Under the pieces are notes generated by a model. It ran no database searches and was not told the origin of the DNA. It saw nothing but the letters and a program-made list of their open reading frames with translations. Below, piece by piece: positions 51,168-61,345 of a DNA stretch of 64,000 nt (position 1 is its first letter; each line of letters opens with the position of its first letter). The position numbers and the translations under genes are program-made. Source of the stretch: Sphingomonas sp. (GTDB taxonomy: Bacteria; Pseudomonadota; Alphaproteobacteria; Sphingomonadales; Sphingomonadaceae); the NCBI RefSeq assembly GCF_030145815.1, contig NZ_JAIXHL010000016.1, positions 1 through 64,000 on the forward strand, read 5' to 3'.

Positions 51168-54100
51168 ATGGCGAAATCTCGCTTTTTGGGCGCGACCGCG
51201 CTCCGCTCCGTCGCAGTCGTCGGTCTCGCAGTCATCGGCCTGACGCCTGCTTTGGCTCAAGAAACGCCGGCAGAAGAGCCCGAAGCACCCACCACCGCGC
51301 AGGCGCCGGCCGAGGGTGAAGTCGTCGTTACCGGTTCGCGTATCCGCGCCGTAACGCCGTTCAACAGCCCCGACCCGATTTCGATCATCGATCCGGAAAT
51401 CTCGATCCGCGAAGGCAAATCCGACGTCGCCTCGATGCTGCAAAGCTCGCCGGTCGCGGCGGGTTCGACCCAGATCACCTCGGCGATTTCGTCGAACTTC
51501 GTCACCAATGGCGGCCCTGGCGCGCAGACGATCGACCTTCGCGGCCTCGGCGCCAACCGCACGCTGGTGCTGCTCAACGGCCGCCGCGCCGGTCCGGCAG
51601 GTACGCGCGGTGGCGTCTCGTCGTTCGACCTCAACGTGCTGCCGCAGTCGATCGTCAGCAACATCCAGATCCTGAAAACCGGCGCGTCGTCAATCTATGG
51701 TTCGGACGCTGTCGCAGGCGTCGTGAACATCATCACCAAAACCGATACCGACGGGATCGAACTCAGCGCCAATGCCTCGGTGCCGTTCGACAGCGGTGGC
51801 GAATCGTATCGAATCAGCGCGGTCTGGGGTAAGACGTTTGAGCGCGGTCACATCATGATCGCCGGCGACTATACCCATGTGAACGAACTGGCACGCGGCG
51901 ACCGCGATTATCTCGCCTGCCCAGAAGCCTACACCTTCCGCCCGGGCGGCGGTCGCGCCGATCTGATCGATCCGCGCACTGGCAACTACAAGTGCGAAGA
52001 TCTGCGCTGGGGTCACATGTGGACCTACAATCTGATCGACAACCTCCAGCTCGACGGTCCGGGCGGCCCGAACACCGGCATCAACACCTCGCCCGGCGCG
52101 CTCGGCAACCCGACGGTCCTGCTGCAGTATCAGTATCCGGGCGAAGTGCTCGGCATCCCGGCCTATGGCGCTCCGGCTTATTTCGGTGACATCGGCACGC
52201 CCGCCGGCTGGTTCCCGACCGGCTATGACGCGCGCTCGCTTGCGGTCCAGAATGCCTACCACCCGTTCGTCGAAGAACAGACGATCATCCCGAAGACCGA
52301 CCTCTACACGGTCTATGCGAACGGCGCGTACGAGATCACGGATTCGATCGAGCTGTTCGGGGAATTCCTGTTCAACCGTCGTGAAACTTACCAAAATGGC
52401 TGGCGCCAGTTTTGGAACTTCGGTTACACCGGCGACCTCTATGGCACCGGCGCGGTCACCAACTTCTGGGCACCGGGTTGGCAGGGCGTCAACCTGATCT
52501 CGCCGACTGGCATCACGAACCTGTCGGATAACAGCCAGTCAGTCGATTATTATCGCGGCGTGTTCGGCGCGCGGGGTGATTTCGGCGGCGCGTGGAAGTG
52601 GGAAATCTACGGCCAATACAGCAAGAGCATCGGCAAATACCGGTCGCAGCAGATCCTGCAGGACGTGTACGACACCGGCTATTTCCAGACCAGCTCGTGC
52701 GTCGGCACCGTCACCCCGGTTTCCGGTCGCCAGTGCATCGATCTTCCCTGGGCCGATCCCTTCTTCCTCGCTGGTCAGCTGACGGCGGCGCAGGCCAATT
52801 TCCTGACCGCATGGGAAGAAGGGCGCACCGACTATACCCAGATCACGGGCGAAGCATCGGTGTCGGGCGAGCTGTTCGCCCTGCCCGCTGGTGCGGTCGG
52901 CGTCGCATTCGGTGTGACCGCACGCAAGGACGAGATCAACGACGTTCCGGGCGACATCACCCAGGCTGGCAACGCATGGGGCGCATCGACATCGGGCATC
53001 ACTGCAGGCCAGTCGGTCACGACCGAAGCCTTTGGCGAAATCAACGTCCCGATCTTCGCCGACAAGCCGTTCTTCAAGGAACTGACCTTCTCGGCTGCCG
53101 GTCGCGTCACCAACGTGAAGGCGGAGCGCACGACGGCGATCCCCGGCGGCGTCAATGAGGATAGCGACAACGGCAACTGGACCTACAAGCTGGGTGCCAA
53201 CTGGGCGCTCAACGACTGGCTGCGCTTCCGCGGCAGCTATGGCACGTCGTTCCGCGCCCCTGCGCTGTTCGAACAGTTCCTCGCGGACGAAACCAGCTTC
53301 CCGTCACAGCGCTCGATCGACATTTGCCGGCAGTGGCAGTCGGAGCGTGCCGCCGGTCGCATCAGCCAGCGCGTCGCTGACAACTGCGCCGCCGACGGCA
53401 TCCCGGGGAACCACCCGGCAACGGGCGTCAGCGCGACGGCGATCTCGCGGGGCGGTATCGGTGAGCTTCAGTCCGAAACGTCGCGGGCGTTCGTGGTTGG
53501 CGGTATCCTGACGCCGAAGTTCAGCTTCCTCGGCGACACCCGCCTGCAGATCGCGGTCGATTATTTCGACATCAAGGTGAAGGGTGAAATCAGCCAGCTC
53601 GGTGCAGCCAACATCATCTTCGGTTGCTACGACTCGCTGAACTTCGCGACCGAACCGCTGTGCGACCTGTTCACGCGTGGTCAGGCTGCGGCACCGAACA
53701 ACATCAACACCGTGTCCGACCAGTTCGTGAACATCGCGCAGCAGCAGAACCGCGGCATCGATCTTCAGGTCCAGGTCCGTCAGGACCTCGGCTCGTGGGG
53801 CACGGTCTCGTTCCTCGCGGACATGACCTGGCAGACCCGCGACACGTTCCAGCTGCTGCCGACCTCGGTCCCGACGTCGGACAATGGCGAGGCGGGCTCA
53901 CCGCAGTGGGTCGGCGACTTCCGCGTCAACTGGTCGATGCCGGATGACTGGACGCTGTTCTACGGCCTGAACGTCATCGGCGGCACGTCGGACGTCCAGG
54001 ACTTCCTGGACGACAATGGCGGCGATCCGTGCATCGACACCAACGTCACCGGCCTGCCCGAAACGCGCGGGGTATACTGCCCCGTGCTGACCACACCGGC

Positions 54101-54308
54101 GACCTTCTACCATAACTTCTCGATCACCAAGGCGGTGAACAAGGACTTCGAGCTCACGCTCGGCGTCAGCAACCTGTTCGACACCCGTCCGCCGCGCGTT
54201 TCGGTGCTCAACGGCGGGCAGATTTCGATGCTCGGCCCGGTGGTCGCCGCGTCGCAGTACAGCTTTGTCGGACGGCGCGCCTTCATTAACGTCCGCGCGA
54301 AGTTCTGA
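51168..54308 (+). CDS. TonB-dependent outer-membrane receptor
   Basis: A 1046-residue receptor with a signal peptide (cut at ALA|Q), an N-terminal linker rich in Pro/Glu/Ala, a plug domain from about 50 (GEVVVTGSRIR, then IDLRGLGANRTLVLLNGRRA and SSIYGSDAVAGVVNIIT), and a long 22-strand barrel ending in aromatic Phe (RAKF). It is of the oligosaccharide/large-substrate type common in sphingomonads; the ligand is unknown. The downstream sulfotransferase genes suggest a role in uptake linked to sulfated or modified molecules, which is inference. Confidence 0.93.
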   Translation: MAKSRFLGATALRSVAVVGLAVIGLTPALAQETPAEEPEAPTTAQAPAEGEVVVTGSRIRAVTPFNSPDPISIIDPEISIREGKSDVASMLQSSPVAAGSTQITSAISSNFVTNGGPGAQTIDLRGLGANRTLVLLNGRRAGPAGTRGGVSSFDLNVLPQSIVSNIQILKTGASSIYGSDAVAGVVNIITKTDTDGIELSANASVPFDSGGESYRISAVWGKTFERGHIMIAGDYTHVNELARGDRDYLACPEAYTFRPGGGRADLIDPRTGNYKCEDLRWGHMWTYNLIDNLQLDGPGGPNTGINTSPGALGNPTVLLQYQYPGEVLGIPAYGAPAYFGDIGTPAGWFPTGYDARSLAVQNAYHPFVEEQTIIPKTDLYTVYANGAYEITDSIELFGEFLFNRRETYQNGWRQFWNFGYTGDLYGTGAVTNFWAPGWQGVNLISPTGITNLSDNSQSVDYYRGVFGARGDFGGAWKWEIYGQYSKSIGKYRSQQILQDVYDTGYFQTSSCVGTVTPVSGRQCIDLPWADPFFLAGQLTAAQANFLTAWEEGRTDYTQITGEASVSGELFALPAGAVGVAFGVTARKDEINDVPGDITQAGNAWGASTSGITAGQSVTTEAFGEINVPIFADKPFFKELTFSAAGRVTNVKAERTTAIPGGVNEDSDNGNWTYKLGANWALNDWLRFRGSYGTSFRAPALFEQFLADETSFPSQRSIDICRQWQSERAAGRISQRVADNCAADGIPGNHPATGVSATAISRGGIGELQSETSRAFVVGGILTPKFSFLGDTRLQIAVDYFDIKVKGEISQLGAANIIFGCYDSLNFATEPLCDLFTRGQAAAPNNINTVSDQFVNIAQQQNRGIDLQVQVRQDLGSWGTVSFLADMTWQTRDTFQLLPTSVPTSDNGEAGSPQWVGDFRVNWSMPDDWTLFYGLNVIGGTSDVQDFLDDNGGDPCIDTNVTGLPETRGVYCPVLTTPATFYHNFSITKAVNKDFELTLGVSNLFDTRPPRVSVLNGGQISMLGPVVAASQYSFVGRRAFINVRAKF

Positions 54309-54406
54309 TCCGACCGGACTTTCGGTTTGCTGGGCGGCATGGCAACATGCCGCCCAGTTCATTTGTGAGCCCCGGCTCTTCTCCAGCGACGGGAGCGACC
54401 GACCTT

Positions 54407-55192
54407 ATGCCGAATGTGCGGGTTCAGCCCGATACCCTCGACGCCGAAAATGCCCGGTTCGAACAGGCGCCGCTGCGTCAGGGGGTGTTCCTGAACAGCG
54501 TGCCCAAGAGTGGCAGCCACCTGCTGCGCAACATCCTGCGCATGTTCGTGCCTGCCGCCCAGCAATACCACGCCGATTTCATTCAGTGGCCCAACCTGCA
54601 ACAGCATCGCCACGCCTTCGATCCCGCCCGCCCGATGCTCAGCTGGGGCCATCTGTTCTTCGCCGACGCATCCGTCATCGAAACCGCGCCGACCCGTCGT
54701 ATCCTGCTCTATCGCGACCCCTATGACTGGGTGCTCGCCCGCGCGCGTTTCTTTCTGTCGGAACAGTTTTCGGGCAATGTCGATCACCTCAAGCATGGCG
54801 CGCTCGGCCCGGACGAGCTGCTGACGATGATGATCTTCGGCATCCCCGGCAAAGCGCCGTCGCTGCACGATTATTACGAACTCAACGCGGCCGCCTGGCT
54901 CGGCGCGCGGGTGTTTGCCGTGAAGTACGAGGAGATTGCCGCAGCGCTGGCCGATCTCGACGGGACCGCCGCCGACAGGTTCTTCGCTGCGCTCCTCGAC
55001 GCCTGCGGCATCGACCGCCCCGACGACTGGCGCGAACGGGTGCGCATCGGTGCCGACCGCAAGCAGAGCGGAACGGCGCGCGAAAATCTGACGGGCATCG
55101 GCCTTGATCTTCCCGACACGCTGGGCGAGCGCCATCGCGCGCTGGTCGATTTTCACGCCCCGGGGCTGCGCAGCCTGCTCGGCTACAGCTAA
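54407..55192 (+). CDS. Sulfotransferase-family protein
   Basis: A 261-residue protein with the 5-prime-phosphosulfate loop SVPKSGSHLLRNIL and the 3-prime-phosphate motif RRILLYRDPYDWVLARARF, the two PAPS-binding elements of sulfotransferases. The acceptor is unknown. Starts at 54407 (MPNVRV) or 54347 are possible; neither has a strong ribosome-binding site. It lies between the TonB receptor and a TPR-sulfotransferase, apparently as one unit. Confidence 0.78.
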   Translation: MPNVRVQPDTLDAENARFEQAPLRQGVFLNSVPKSGSHLLRNILRMFVPAAQQYHADFIQWPNLQQHRHAFDPARPMLSWGHLFFADASVIETAPTRRILLYRDPYDWVLARARFFLSEQFSGNVDHLKHGALGPDELLTMMIFGIPGKAPSLHDYYELNAAAWLGARVFAVKYEEIAAALADLDGTAADRFFAALLDACGIDRPDDWRERVRIGADRKQSGTARENLTGIGLDLPDTLGERHRALVDFHAPGLRSLLGYS

Positions 55193-55203
55193 AGGACCCG
55201 CTG

Positions 55204-56778
55204 GTGACCATCCACGCCACCCCTATCCTCGCCGAAGCCGAGCGGCTTGCCGCCGATGGCAAGCTCGAGATGGCGGCGCAGCATGTCATGGGACATTTGC
55301 GCACCCATCCCGGCGATCCCCGTGCATTGGCGCTGCTCGGCACCATCGCAATGCAGCTTGGCGCGCTGGTCCAGGCCGAACAGTTTTTGCGTCAGGCGAT
55401 CGCGCGCGGCGCGAGCGGGTTCGATGTCCGCCGCCACCTCGCCTCGATCCTCAACCAGCAGGAGCGGATCGACGAAGCCGCCGCGCTGTTCGAGCAACTC
55501 GCGCGGGAAACCGGCGATCCCACCCTTTCGGGAATGCGTGCGCTCGCGCTCGACAAGCTCGGTCGCAACGACGAAGCGATGGAGATCCACGCCCGGCTGG
55601 CCGCCGAACATCCGGGCCGCCCGCCCTATTGGATCGCCTATGGCCACGCGTTGCGTGCGGCGGGTCGAGTGCCCGACGCCATCGACGCCTATCGCCACGC
55701 CATCGCCGCCGATGACGAGATCGGCGAAGCCTGGTGGGGCCTCGCCAGCATCAAGCAAAAGGTGCTGACCGACGCCGACATCGCGGCGATGCGCGCGGCG
55801 CTGAAGATCGCGATCGACGTCCGCAACACCGCCCCGCTCCACTTTGCACTGGGCCGCGCGCTCCACGATCGCGAAGCCTATGAAGAGGCCTTTGGCCATT
55901 ATGCCGAGGGCAACCGCCAGCGCGCCGAGAGCATCGGTTACGACGCACGCGAGTTGACGGCGGAGGTCACGGAGGTCGAGCGCCATGTCGATGCCGATTT
56001 CGTAGCGGAGCTTGAGCGCGAAGCCGTGGGCGACGCCACACCGATCTTCATCGTCTCGCTCCCGCGCTCAGGCTCAACCTTGCTCGAACAGATGCTGGGC
56101 AGTCATCCGCAGATCGAAGCAGTGGGCGAACTTCCCTATATCCCGGCGATCCTGCGCAGCGCGATGGAACTGGCGACCCGCCGCGGCAAGGCGACGGTGC
56201 CGCAGGTCATTGCCAGCCTTCCGGCGCAGGTCGCCGCAGCGATGGGCCAGGATTATCTCCGCCGCGCGTCGCTCCACCGCAAGACCGACCGCCCCTTCTT
56301 CGTCGACAAGCTGCCGCACAACTGGAGCAACATCCTCTTCATCAAGCGCATCCTGCCGCAGGCAAAGTTCATCGACATCCGCCGCCCGGCGATGGACTGC
56401 TGCTTCTCCAACTTCACCCAATCCTTCTCGACCGCCCACGCCTCGTCCTTCGCGCTGAAGGACATCGGCCAATGCTATGTCGATTATGTGCGGCTGATGG
56501 CGCATCTCGACGGCATCGCGCCGGGGCTGGTGCATCACATCGCCTATGACCGGCTGATCGAGGATGCCGAGAGCCAGTTGCGCCCGGCCCTGACCTATCT
56601 CGGCCTCGGCTGGGACGCGGCTGTGCTCCAGTTCCACAAGCTTGACCGCGTGGTCCGCACGCCCAGCAGCGAACAGGTCCGCCGCCCGCTCAACCGCGAT
56701 GGCGTGGATATCTGGAAACCCTATGCGCAGTGGCTCGATCCGTTGCGCGCCGTGCTCGGCGCGCTCGCCGACGGCTGA
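55204..56778 (+). CDS. TPR-repeat sulfotransferase-family protein
   Basis: A 524-residue protein with about six tetratricopeptide repeats (to about residue 240) fused to a sulfotransferase domain with SLPRSGSTLLEQML as the PAPS loop and FIDIRRPAMDCCFSNF as the second motif. This architecture is frequent in sphingomonads next to TonB receptors. The GTG start has AAAGGA nine bases upstream, and it is 11 bases after the previous gene. A terminator follows. Confidence 0.88.
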   Translation: MTIHATPILAEAERLAADGKLEMAAQHVMGHLRTHPGDPRALALLGTIAMQLGALVQAEQFLRQAIARGASGFDVRRHLASILNQQERIDEAAALFEQLARETGDPTLSGMRALALDKLGRNDEAMEIHARLAAEHPGRPPYWIAYGHALRAAGRVPDAIDAYRHAIAADDEIGEAWWGLASIKQKVLTDADIAAMRAALKIAIDVRNTAPLHFALGRALHDREAYEEAFGHYAEGNRQRAESIGYDARELTAEVTEVERHVDADFVAELEREAVGDATPIFIVSLPRSGSTLLEQMLGSHPQIEAVGELPYIPAILRSAMELATRRGKATVPQVIASLPAQVAAAMGQDYLRRASLHRKTDRPFFVDKLPHNWSNILFIKRILPQAKFIDIRRPAMDCCFSNFTQSFSTAHASSFALKDIGQCYVDYVRLMAHLDGIAPGLVHHIAYDRLIEDAESQLRPALTYLGLGWDAAVLQFHKLDRVVRTPSSEQVRRPLNRDGVDIWKPYAQWLDPLRAVLGALADG

Positions 56779-56782
56779 CACG

Positions 56783-56824
56783 AAAAGGGGGCGCTCCCGA
56801 TGCCGGAAGCGCCCCCAATTTCTT
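56783..56824. terminator. Bidirectional terminator between the TPR-sulfotransferase and ahcY genes
   Basis: GGGGGCGCT (56787-56795) pairs with AGCGCCCCC (56808-56816). AATTTCTT follows on the plus strand, and TTTTCG follows on the minus strand. It can stop transcription from both convergent genes. Confidence 0.88.
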
Positions 56825-56839
56825 CAGCCTGATCGCCGC

Positions 56840-58246
56840 TTAGTAGCGATAGTGATCCGGCTTGAACGGCCCTTCGACCGGCACACCGATATAGTCGGCC
56901 TGGCGCTGGTCGAGCTTGGTCAGCTTGACGCCCAGCTTTTCGAGGTGAAGCGCCGCGACCTTCTCGTCGAGGTGCTTGGGCAGGACATAAACCTCGTTCT
57001 TGTACTTTTCCGACGCGGTCCACAGTTCGATCTGCGCCAGAACCTGGTTGGTGAACGACGTCGACATGACGAACGACGGGTGGCCGGTCGCGTTGCCGAG
57101 GTTCACCAGGCGGCCCTTCGACAGCACGATGATCTTCTTGCCGTCCGGGAACTCGACCTCGTCGACCTGCGGCTTGATCTCGGTCCACTTCATGTTGTTG
57201 AGGCCCGCGATCTCGATCTCGCTGTCGAAGTGGCCGATGTTGGACACGATCGCCATGTTCTTCATGGCGCGCATGTGATCGACGGTCAGCACGCCTTCGT
57301 TGCCGGTCGCGGTGACGAAGATGTCGGCGCGCGGCGCAGCCTCTTCCATCGTCACGACTTCATAGCCTTCCATCGCCGCCTGCAGCGCGCAGATCGGATC
57401 GATTTCGGTGACCAGCACGCGCGCGCCGCCATTGCGCAGCGACGCCGCGGACCCCTTGCCCACATCGCCGAAGCCCGCAACACAGGCGACCTTGCCGGCC
57501 AGCATCACGTCGGTGGCGCGACGGATCGCGTCGACCAGCGATTCCTTGCAGCCATAGAGGTTGTCGAACTTCGACTTGGTGACGCTGTCGTTTACGTTGA
57601 TCGCCGGGAAGGGAAGCTTGCCCTTCTTCGACAGCTCGTACAGGCGATGCACGCCGGTGGTGGTCTCTTCCGACACGCCCTTGATCGCGGCGACGGTCTT
57701 GGTGAGGTAGCCCGGACGCTCGGCCAGGAAGCGCTTGAGCGTCGCGACGAAGATTTCCTCTTCCTCGTTCGACGGAGTGAACAGCTCTTCACCCGCCTCG
57801 ACGCGCGCGCCCCACAGCGCGAACATGGTGGCGTCGCCACCATCGTCGAGGATCATGTTGCAGGTCTGGTCCTGACCCCAGTCGAAGATCCGGATGACGT
57901 AATCCCAATACTCTTCCAGCGTCTCGCCCTTGACGGCGAAGACGGGGATGCCGGCTGCGGCGATCGCGGCGGCGGCATGGTCCTGGGTCGAATAGATGTT
58001 GCAGGTCGCCCAGCGCAGTTCGGCGCCGAGTTCCTTCAGCGTTTCGATCAGCACCGCGGTCTGGATCGTCATATGCAGCGAACCAGTGATGCGTGCGCCC
58101 TTGAGCGGCTTGCTCGCACCGAACTCTTCGCGCAGCGCCATCAGGCCCGGCATTTCGGTTTCGGCGATCTCGATTTCCTTGCGGCCGAACGCGGCGAGGC
58201 TGAGGTCCTTGATGACGTAATCGGTCTTGTCGAGCACGGTGGCCAC
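56840..58246 (-). CDS. ahcY: Adenosylhomocysteinase
   Basis: Hydrolyses S-adenosylhomocysteine to adenosine and homocysteine in the methylation cycle; a cytosolic NAD-dependent tetramer. The 468 residues show the NAD-binding motif [11 protein letters not shown] (about 255-265), substrate blocks ([16 protein letters not shown]) and the C-terminal KPDHYRY. The GTG start at 58246 has GGAGAA upstream. The operator-like palindrome about 94 bases upstream suggests control by an ArsR-type SAH-responsive regulator. Confidence 0.97.
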   Translation of the reverse strand: MATVLDKTDYVIKDLSLAAFGRKEIEIAETEMPGLMALREEFGASKPLKGARITGSLHMTIQTAVLIETLKELGAELRWATCNIYSTQDHAAAAIAAAGIPVFAVKGETLEEYWDYVIRIFDWGQDQTCNMILDDGGDATMFALWGARVEAGEELFTPSNEEEEIFVATLKRFLAERPGYLTKTVAAIKGVSEETTTGVHRLYELSKKGKLPFPAINVNDSVTKSKFDNLYGCKESLVDAIRRATDVMLAGKVACVAGFGDVGKGSAASLRNGGARVLVTEIDPICALQAAMEGYEVVTMEEAAPRADIFVTATGNEGVLTVDHMRAMKNMAIVSNIGHFDSEIEIAGLNNMKWTEIKPQVDEVEFPDGKKIIVLSKGRLVNLGNATGHPSFVMSTSFTNQVLAQIELWTASEKYKNEVYVLPKHLDEKVAALHLEKLGVKLTKLDQRQADYIGVPVEGPFKPDHYRY

Positions 58247-58339
58247 GATCTTTCTCCGGCTGGTAAAGGGTCTCGCCGCGGCATGCCCACGACTGTGCCC
58301 GCGCCCCTAGCCGATCCCGCCGCGATGCGCAAATGAAAC

Positions 58340-58355
58340 ATAAAGATATCTTTAT
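58340..58355. promoter_or_regulatory. 16-base palindrome upstream of ahcY, candidate SahR/SamR operator
   Basis: ATAAAGATATCTTTAT is perfectly self-complementary and AT-rich in a GC-rich setting, midway between ahcY and the divergent plus-strand gene. It closely resembles the site attributed to ArsR-family methionine-cycle regulators in alphaproteobacteria; that assignment is from memory. No riboswitch-like fold was seen in the ahcY leader. Confidence 0.6.
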
Positions 58356-58447
58356 ATGGCCTTTCGAGTACCCCTGGACGCGGCGCGTTGACAGCCAAAT
58401 CGACCGCTGGCACCTCTCGTCCCGGAAGGGTTTTTGGGGGCTTATCA

Positions 58448-60025
58448 ATGAAGATTCGGTCGAACACCGGCGCTGCGGCGCTGGCGCTGATGGTTGCGTG
58501 CATGGGCTCCGCACCCGCGCTGGCTCAGGCTGCCAAAGCGGAAAAGGGCCCGTCGCTGCACGTTCAGTGCGACGGCAATCCGAATAACATGAGCGCTGGC
58601 GAGACCGCCGCCCGGCTAATCGGCGCGATCACCCTGCTCGCGCTGTTCGCCCCGCCGCCCGAAAACGCCGACCCCGACAAGCGCAAGTTCGGCGCCGAAG
58701 GCGTCGCGATCTGCTCGACGCTGATCGATGGCGAAAAGCGCGAGACCAACGATTATCGCCGGGTCAACCTGATCCTCGGCCGCGCGATCCACCGGATCGA
58801 GGCAAAGGATTATGACGGTGCGGTCGCTGATGCCGAACTCGCCCGGTCGCAGGCTGAGGCCGCCGGGTTCATGGCCAATCCCTATTATGTCCGCTCGCAG
58901 GGCCGCGCGTTCGACCTGATTGCCGCCGCCGCCCAATATCGCGCCGGCAAGCCGGTGGAGGCGCGCGAGACGGCGCTGCGCAACCTGAGCGATGCGCAAT
59001 TCCTCCTCACCCCGTTGCTGAGCGTCCCCGAATATCTGCTCAACGACCCGTCCGAGTCGCCGCGCGAGGCGGAATTCCGCGCGTGGCGTAGCCGTCTGGG
59101 CTTCGGCACCGGGGCGCAGGCCGACCGGCTCGAGGAATGGGGCCGCTTCGCCGAAGCCGCCGCCGTGCGGGAGGCACAGGTCGATTTCAACAAGCGCACC
59201 GTTCCGGAATCGCGCAGCAGTTCGACCATCGCCCGCGCCGCCATTGCGCTGGCGCTGGCGGGCAATACGGAGCTGTCGGACACCCGTATTGCCGAGGCTC
59301 GCGAGAACGCGGAGAAGCGCCGCGCGGCGGGCGATACCGAAAAGGATGCGAGCGAGATCGTCGAACTGTTCGACCTCCACGGCATCATCCGCCAGACCCA
59401 GCGCGGTGAGCTGGCGGCGGCACGGCGGCTGTTCGCGGCCCGCTCGCAATGGGTCGCCGCATCGTTCGGCAGCGTGGTCGAGGTAACCCGGCGGCTGCGC
59501 ACCGGTGCGACCCCCGACGAGCTTATCGGCGGCCTGTCGCGCACGCCCGAGGCATTGTGGAAGGAACGCCTGGAAACCCGCCGTGCCGAGGCGCTGGCCA
59601 AGGACAGCGACAATGCCACGCTGTTCCGCCTGATCCCGTCGGTCGACTCCGCCGCCGCCTATCGCGGCCTGTCCAAGCAGGTTTGGCGGACCGACAAGTC
59701 GAAGCTGGTGCTTGAGATCAAGGACGACAGCAAGTCGAAGCTGAAGATGGAGCGGATGTTCTATTACGGCGCCGATTTCGATGCGCTGTTCCCGGCCTAT
59801 GCGCTGCATGCGGCATTGCTCGCCAAATCGCGCGGGCATCAGGGGTTCACGATGCTCCCGATCGTCGGCGACCGGCTTGTGCTGGCCGCGTTCATGACCG
59901 GCAACAAGGGCGATCCCGGCCTGTCCGACCCGATGTTTGCGGATGCCGAGCAGGTGATCGCAGCGCTTTCGCCGGTCATCCCCTCCCCCGAAACGATCCG
60001 GGCGGAGCAGAAGGCGAAGAAGTAA
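58448..60025 (+). CDS. Secreted helical-repeat protein of unknown function
   Basis: A 525-residue precursor with a signal peptide ending near ALAQA, a pair of Cys (HVQCDG, AICSTL), and long Ala/Arg/Glu-rich helices (RRVNLILGRAIHRIEAKDYDGAVADAELARSQAEAAGF) that read like TPR-type hairpins. I do not recognise a family. The ATG at 58448 has GGGGGC eight bases upstream. It is divergent from ahcY and could share its operator. It ends at a strong hairpin. Confidence 0.7.
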   Translation: MKIRSNTGAAALALMVACMGSAPALAQAAKAEKGPSLHVQCDGNPNNMSAGETAARLIGAITLLALFAPPPENADPDKRKFGAEGVAICSTLIDGEKRETNDYRRVNLILGRAIHRIEAKDYDGAVADAELARSQAEAAGFMANPYYVRSQGRAFDLIAAAAQYRAGKPVEARETALRNLSDAQFLLTPLLSVPEYLLNDPSESPREAEFRAWRSRLGFGTGAQADRLEEWGRFAEAAAVREAQVDFNKRTVPESRSSSTIARAAIALALAGNTELSDTRIAEARENAEKRRAAGDTEKDASEIVELFDLHGIIRQTQRGELAAARRLFAARSQWVAASFGSVVEVTRRLRTGATPDELIGGLSRTPEALWKERLETRRAEALAKDSDNATLFRLIPSVDSAAAYRGLSKQVWRTDKSKLVLEIKDDSKSKLKMERMFYYGADFDALFPAYALHAALLAKSRGHQGFTMLPIVGDRLVLAAFMTGNKGDPGLSDPMFADAEQVIAALSPVIPSPETIRAEQKAKK

Positions 60026-60036
60026 CTAGCCAGTCA

Positions 60037-60076
60037 TGCCGCTGCCCGCGCCCCAAAAGCCGCGCGGGCAGCGGCA
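60037..60076. terminator. Long hairpin between convergent genes
   Basis: TGCCGCTGCCCGCG pairs perfectly with CGCGGGCAGCGGCA (14 base pairs) across a 12-base loop. No T-run follows on either strand, but its place between convergent genes supports a terminator or a 3-prime stabiliser. Confidence 0.6.
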
Positions 60077-60111
60077 CCGAAACGATGGTCATGTTGAACC
60101 CGTCAGACCGC

Positions 60112-60672
60112 TCAGGCGGTGCCAGCCCCCGGCGTCAACAGCCGCGGGTCGATGCCAGCGCGGGCGAAGCAGCGCTCCCACCGGCGTTCGGCGTCGCCGT
60201 CGTAGAGCAACGCCGCATCCCCGGGCACGTTGAACCAGCCATGGCGCGTCATCTCCGCGTCGAGTTGCCCCTCGCTCCAGCCGGCATAGCCCAGAGCGAC
60301 GATCCAGCGCGACGGGCCGGTCCCATCGGCGATCGCGCGCAGCACGTCGATGGTCCCGGACAGCGCCCAGCGCCCGGCGACATCGATCGTGTCCTGCCCG
60401 CCCCAATCGGTCGAATGCACCACAAACCCACGCCGCGGCTCGACCGGCCCGCCATAATGCACCGGCGCATCCGGCGCGACACCCGGGTCGATCTCGAACT
60501 GGCGAAGCAGATCGTGCAGGCTCAGCGCCTCGAGCTCCTGCCCGATACCGACCCCCAGCGCGCCCTGATCGTCATGCGCACAGATTGCGATCACTGCGCG
60601 CTCGAACCGGGGATCGCCGATTCCAGGCAGGGCGAGCAGGATCTGCCCGGTCAGAAAACGGCTCTCTTCCAT
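60112..60672 (-). CDS. YqgE/AlgH (DUF179) family protein
   Basis: A 186-residue cytosolic protein with the conserved FLTGQILLALPGIGDPRFERAVIAICAHDDQGALGV start and the VHYGGPVEPRRGFVVH and WIVALGYAGWSEGQLDAE motifs. The family is widespread and its function unsettled. The ATG at 60672 fits family N-termini; an upstream ATG at 60732 would add 20 unconserved residues. Divergent from the peroxiredoxin gene. Confidence 0.9.
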   Translation of the reverse strand: MEESRFLTGQILLALPGIGDPRFERAVIAICAHDDQGALGVGIGQELEALSLHDLLRQFEIDPGVAPDAPVHYGGPVEPRRGFVVHSTDWGGQDTIDVAGRWALSGTIDVLRAIADGTGPSRWIVALGYAGWSEGQLDAEMTRHGWFNVPGDAALLYDGDAERRWERCFARAGIDPRLLTPGAGTA

Positions 60673-60780
60673 CGGTCGGCAACATAGTCGCACCGCTGGC
60701 GCTTCGCCACGCTTGAAAATTGCTGCGGCCATGCCACTTCCACGACCAGCCGCAGTTCAGCGCAGCGAGAGGAAACCCAG

Positions 60781-61260
60781 ATGACGATCCAGATCGGCGA
60801 CCGCATTCCCAGCACCACCTTCGTGAAGGCGACCGACAATGGCCCGGAGCAGGTCAGCTCCGACGAGTTTTTCGCTGGCCGCAAGGTCGCGCTCTTCTCC
60901 GTACCCGGCGCGTTCACCCCGACCTGCTCGGCGCGTCACCTGCCCGGCTATGTCGAGAAGGCCGATGAGCTGAAGGCAAAGGGCGTGGACGAGATCGCCT
61001 GCACCGCCGTCAACGACGCCTTCGTCATGGGCGCATGGGCGAAGAGCGCCGATGCCGGCGACGTGACGATGCTGTCGGACGGCAATGGCGCGTTCGCCAA
61101 GGCGGTCGGGCTCGAATTCGACGGCAGCAAGTTCGGCATGGGCACGCGCGGCCAGCGCTATGCGATGCTGGTCAATGACGGCGTGGTCGAGCAGCTTCAC
61201 GTCGAAGCGCCCGGCGAGTTCAAGGTGAGCTCGGCCGAGCATATGCTGGAAAACCTCTGA
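60781..61260 (+). CDS. Peroxiredoxin, Prx5 type
   Basis: A 159-residue thiol peroxidase reducing hydrogen and alkyl peroxides, probably via glutathione or thioredoxin. The peroxidatic Cys49 lies in VPGAFTPTCSARHLPGY; a second Cys74 (EIACTAVND) is conserved in this subgroup and may resolve the disulfide. AGAGGAA sits nine bases before the ATG. A thioredoxin gene lies at 38884. Confidence 0.94.
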   Translation: MTIQIGDRIPSTTFVKATDNGPEQVSSDEFFAGRKVALFSVPGAFTPTCSARHLPGYVEKADELKAKGVDEIACTAVNDAFVMGAWAKSADAGDVTMLSDGNGAFAKAVGLEFDGSKFGMGTRGQRYAMLVNDGVVEQLHVEAPGEFKVSSAEHMLENL

Positions 61261-61345
61261 CGGTTCCGGTCGCGCACCGGTTGACCGTTGACGCGGGAAC
61301 CGGCGCGCGACGAAGCTGTTGTCATTGTCGAAGGGAGAACCCGAA

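Noticed and set aside
58247..58447. A SAH or SAM riboswitch in the ahcY leader
   Set aside because: No matching conserved core was seen; the palindrome at 58340 is a better explanation for control.
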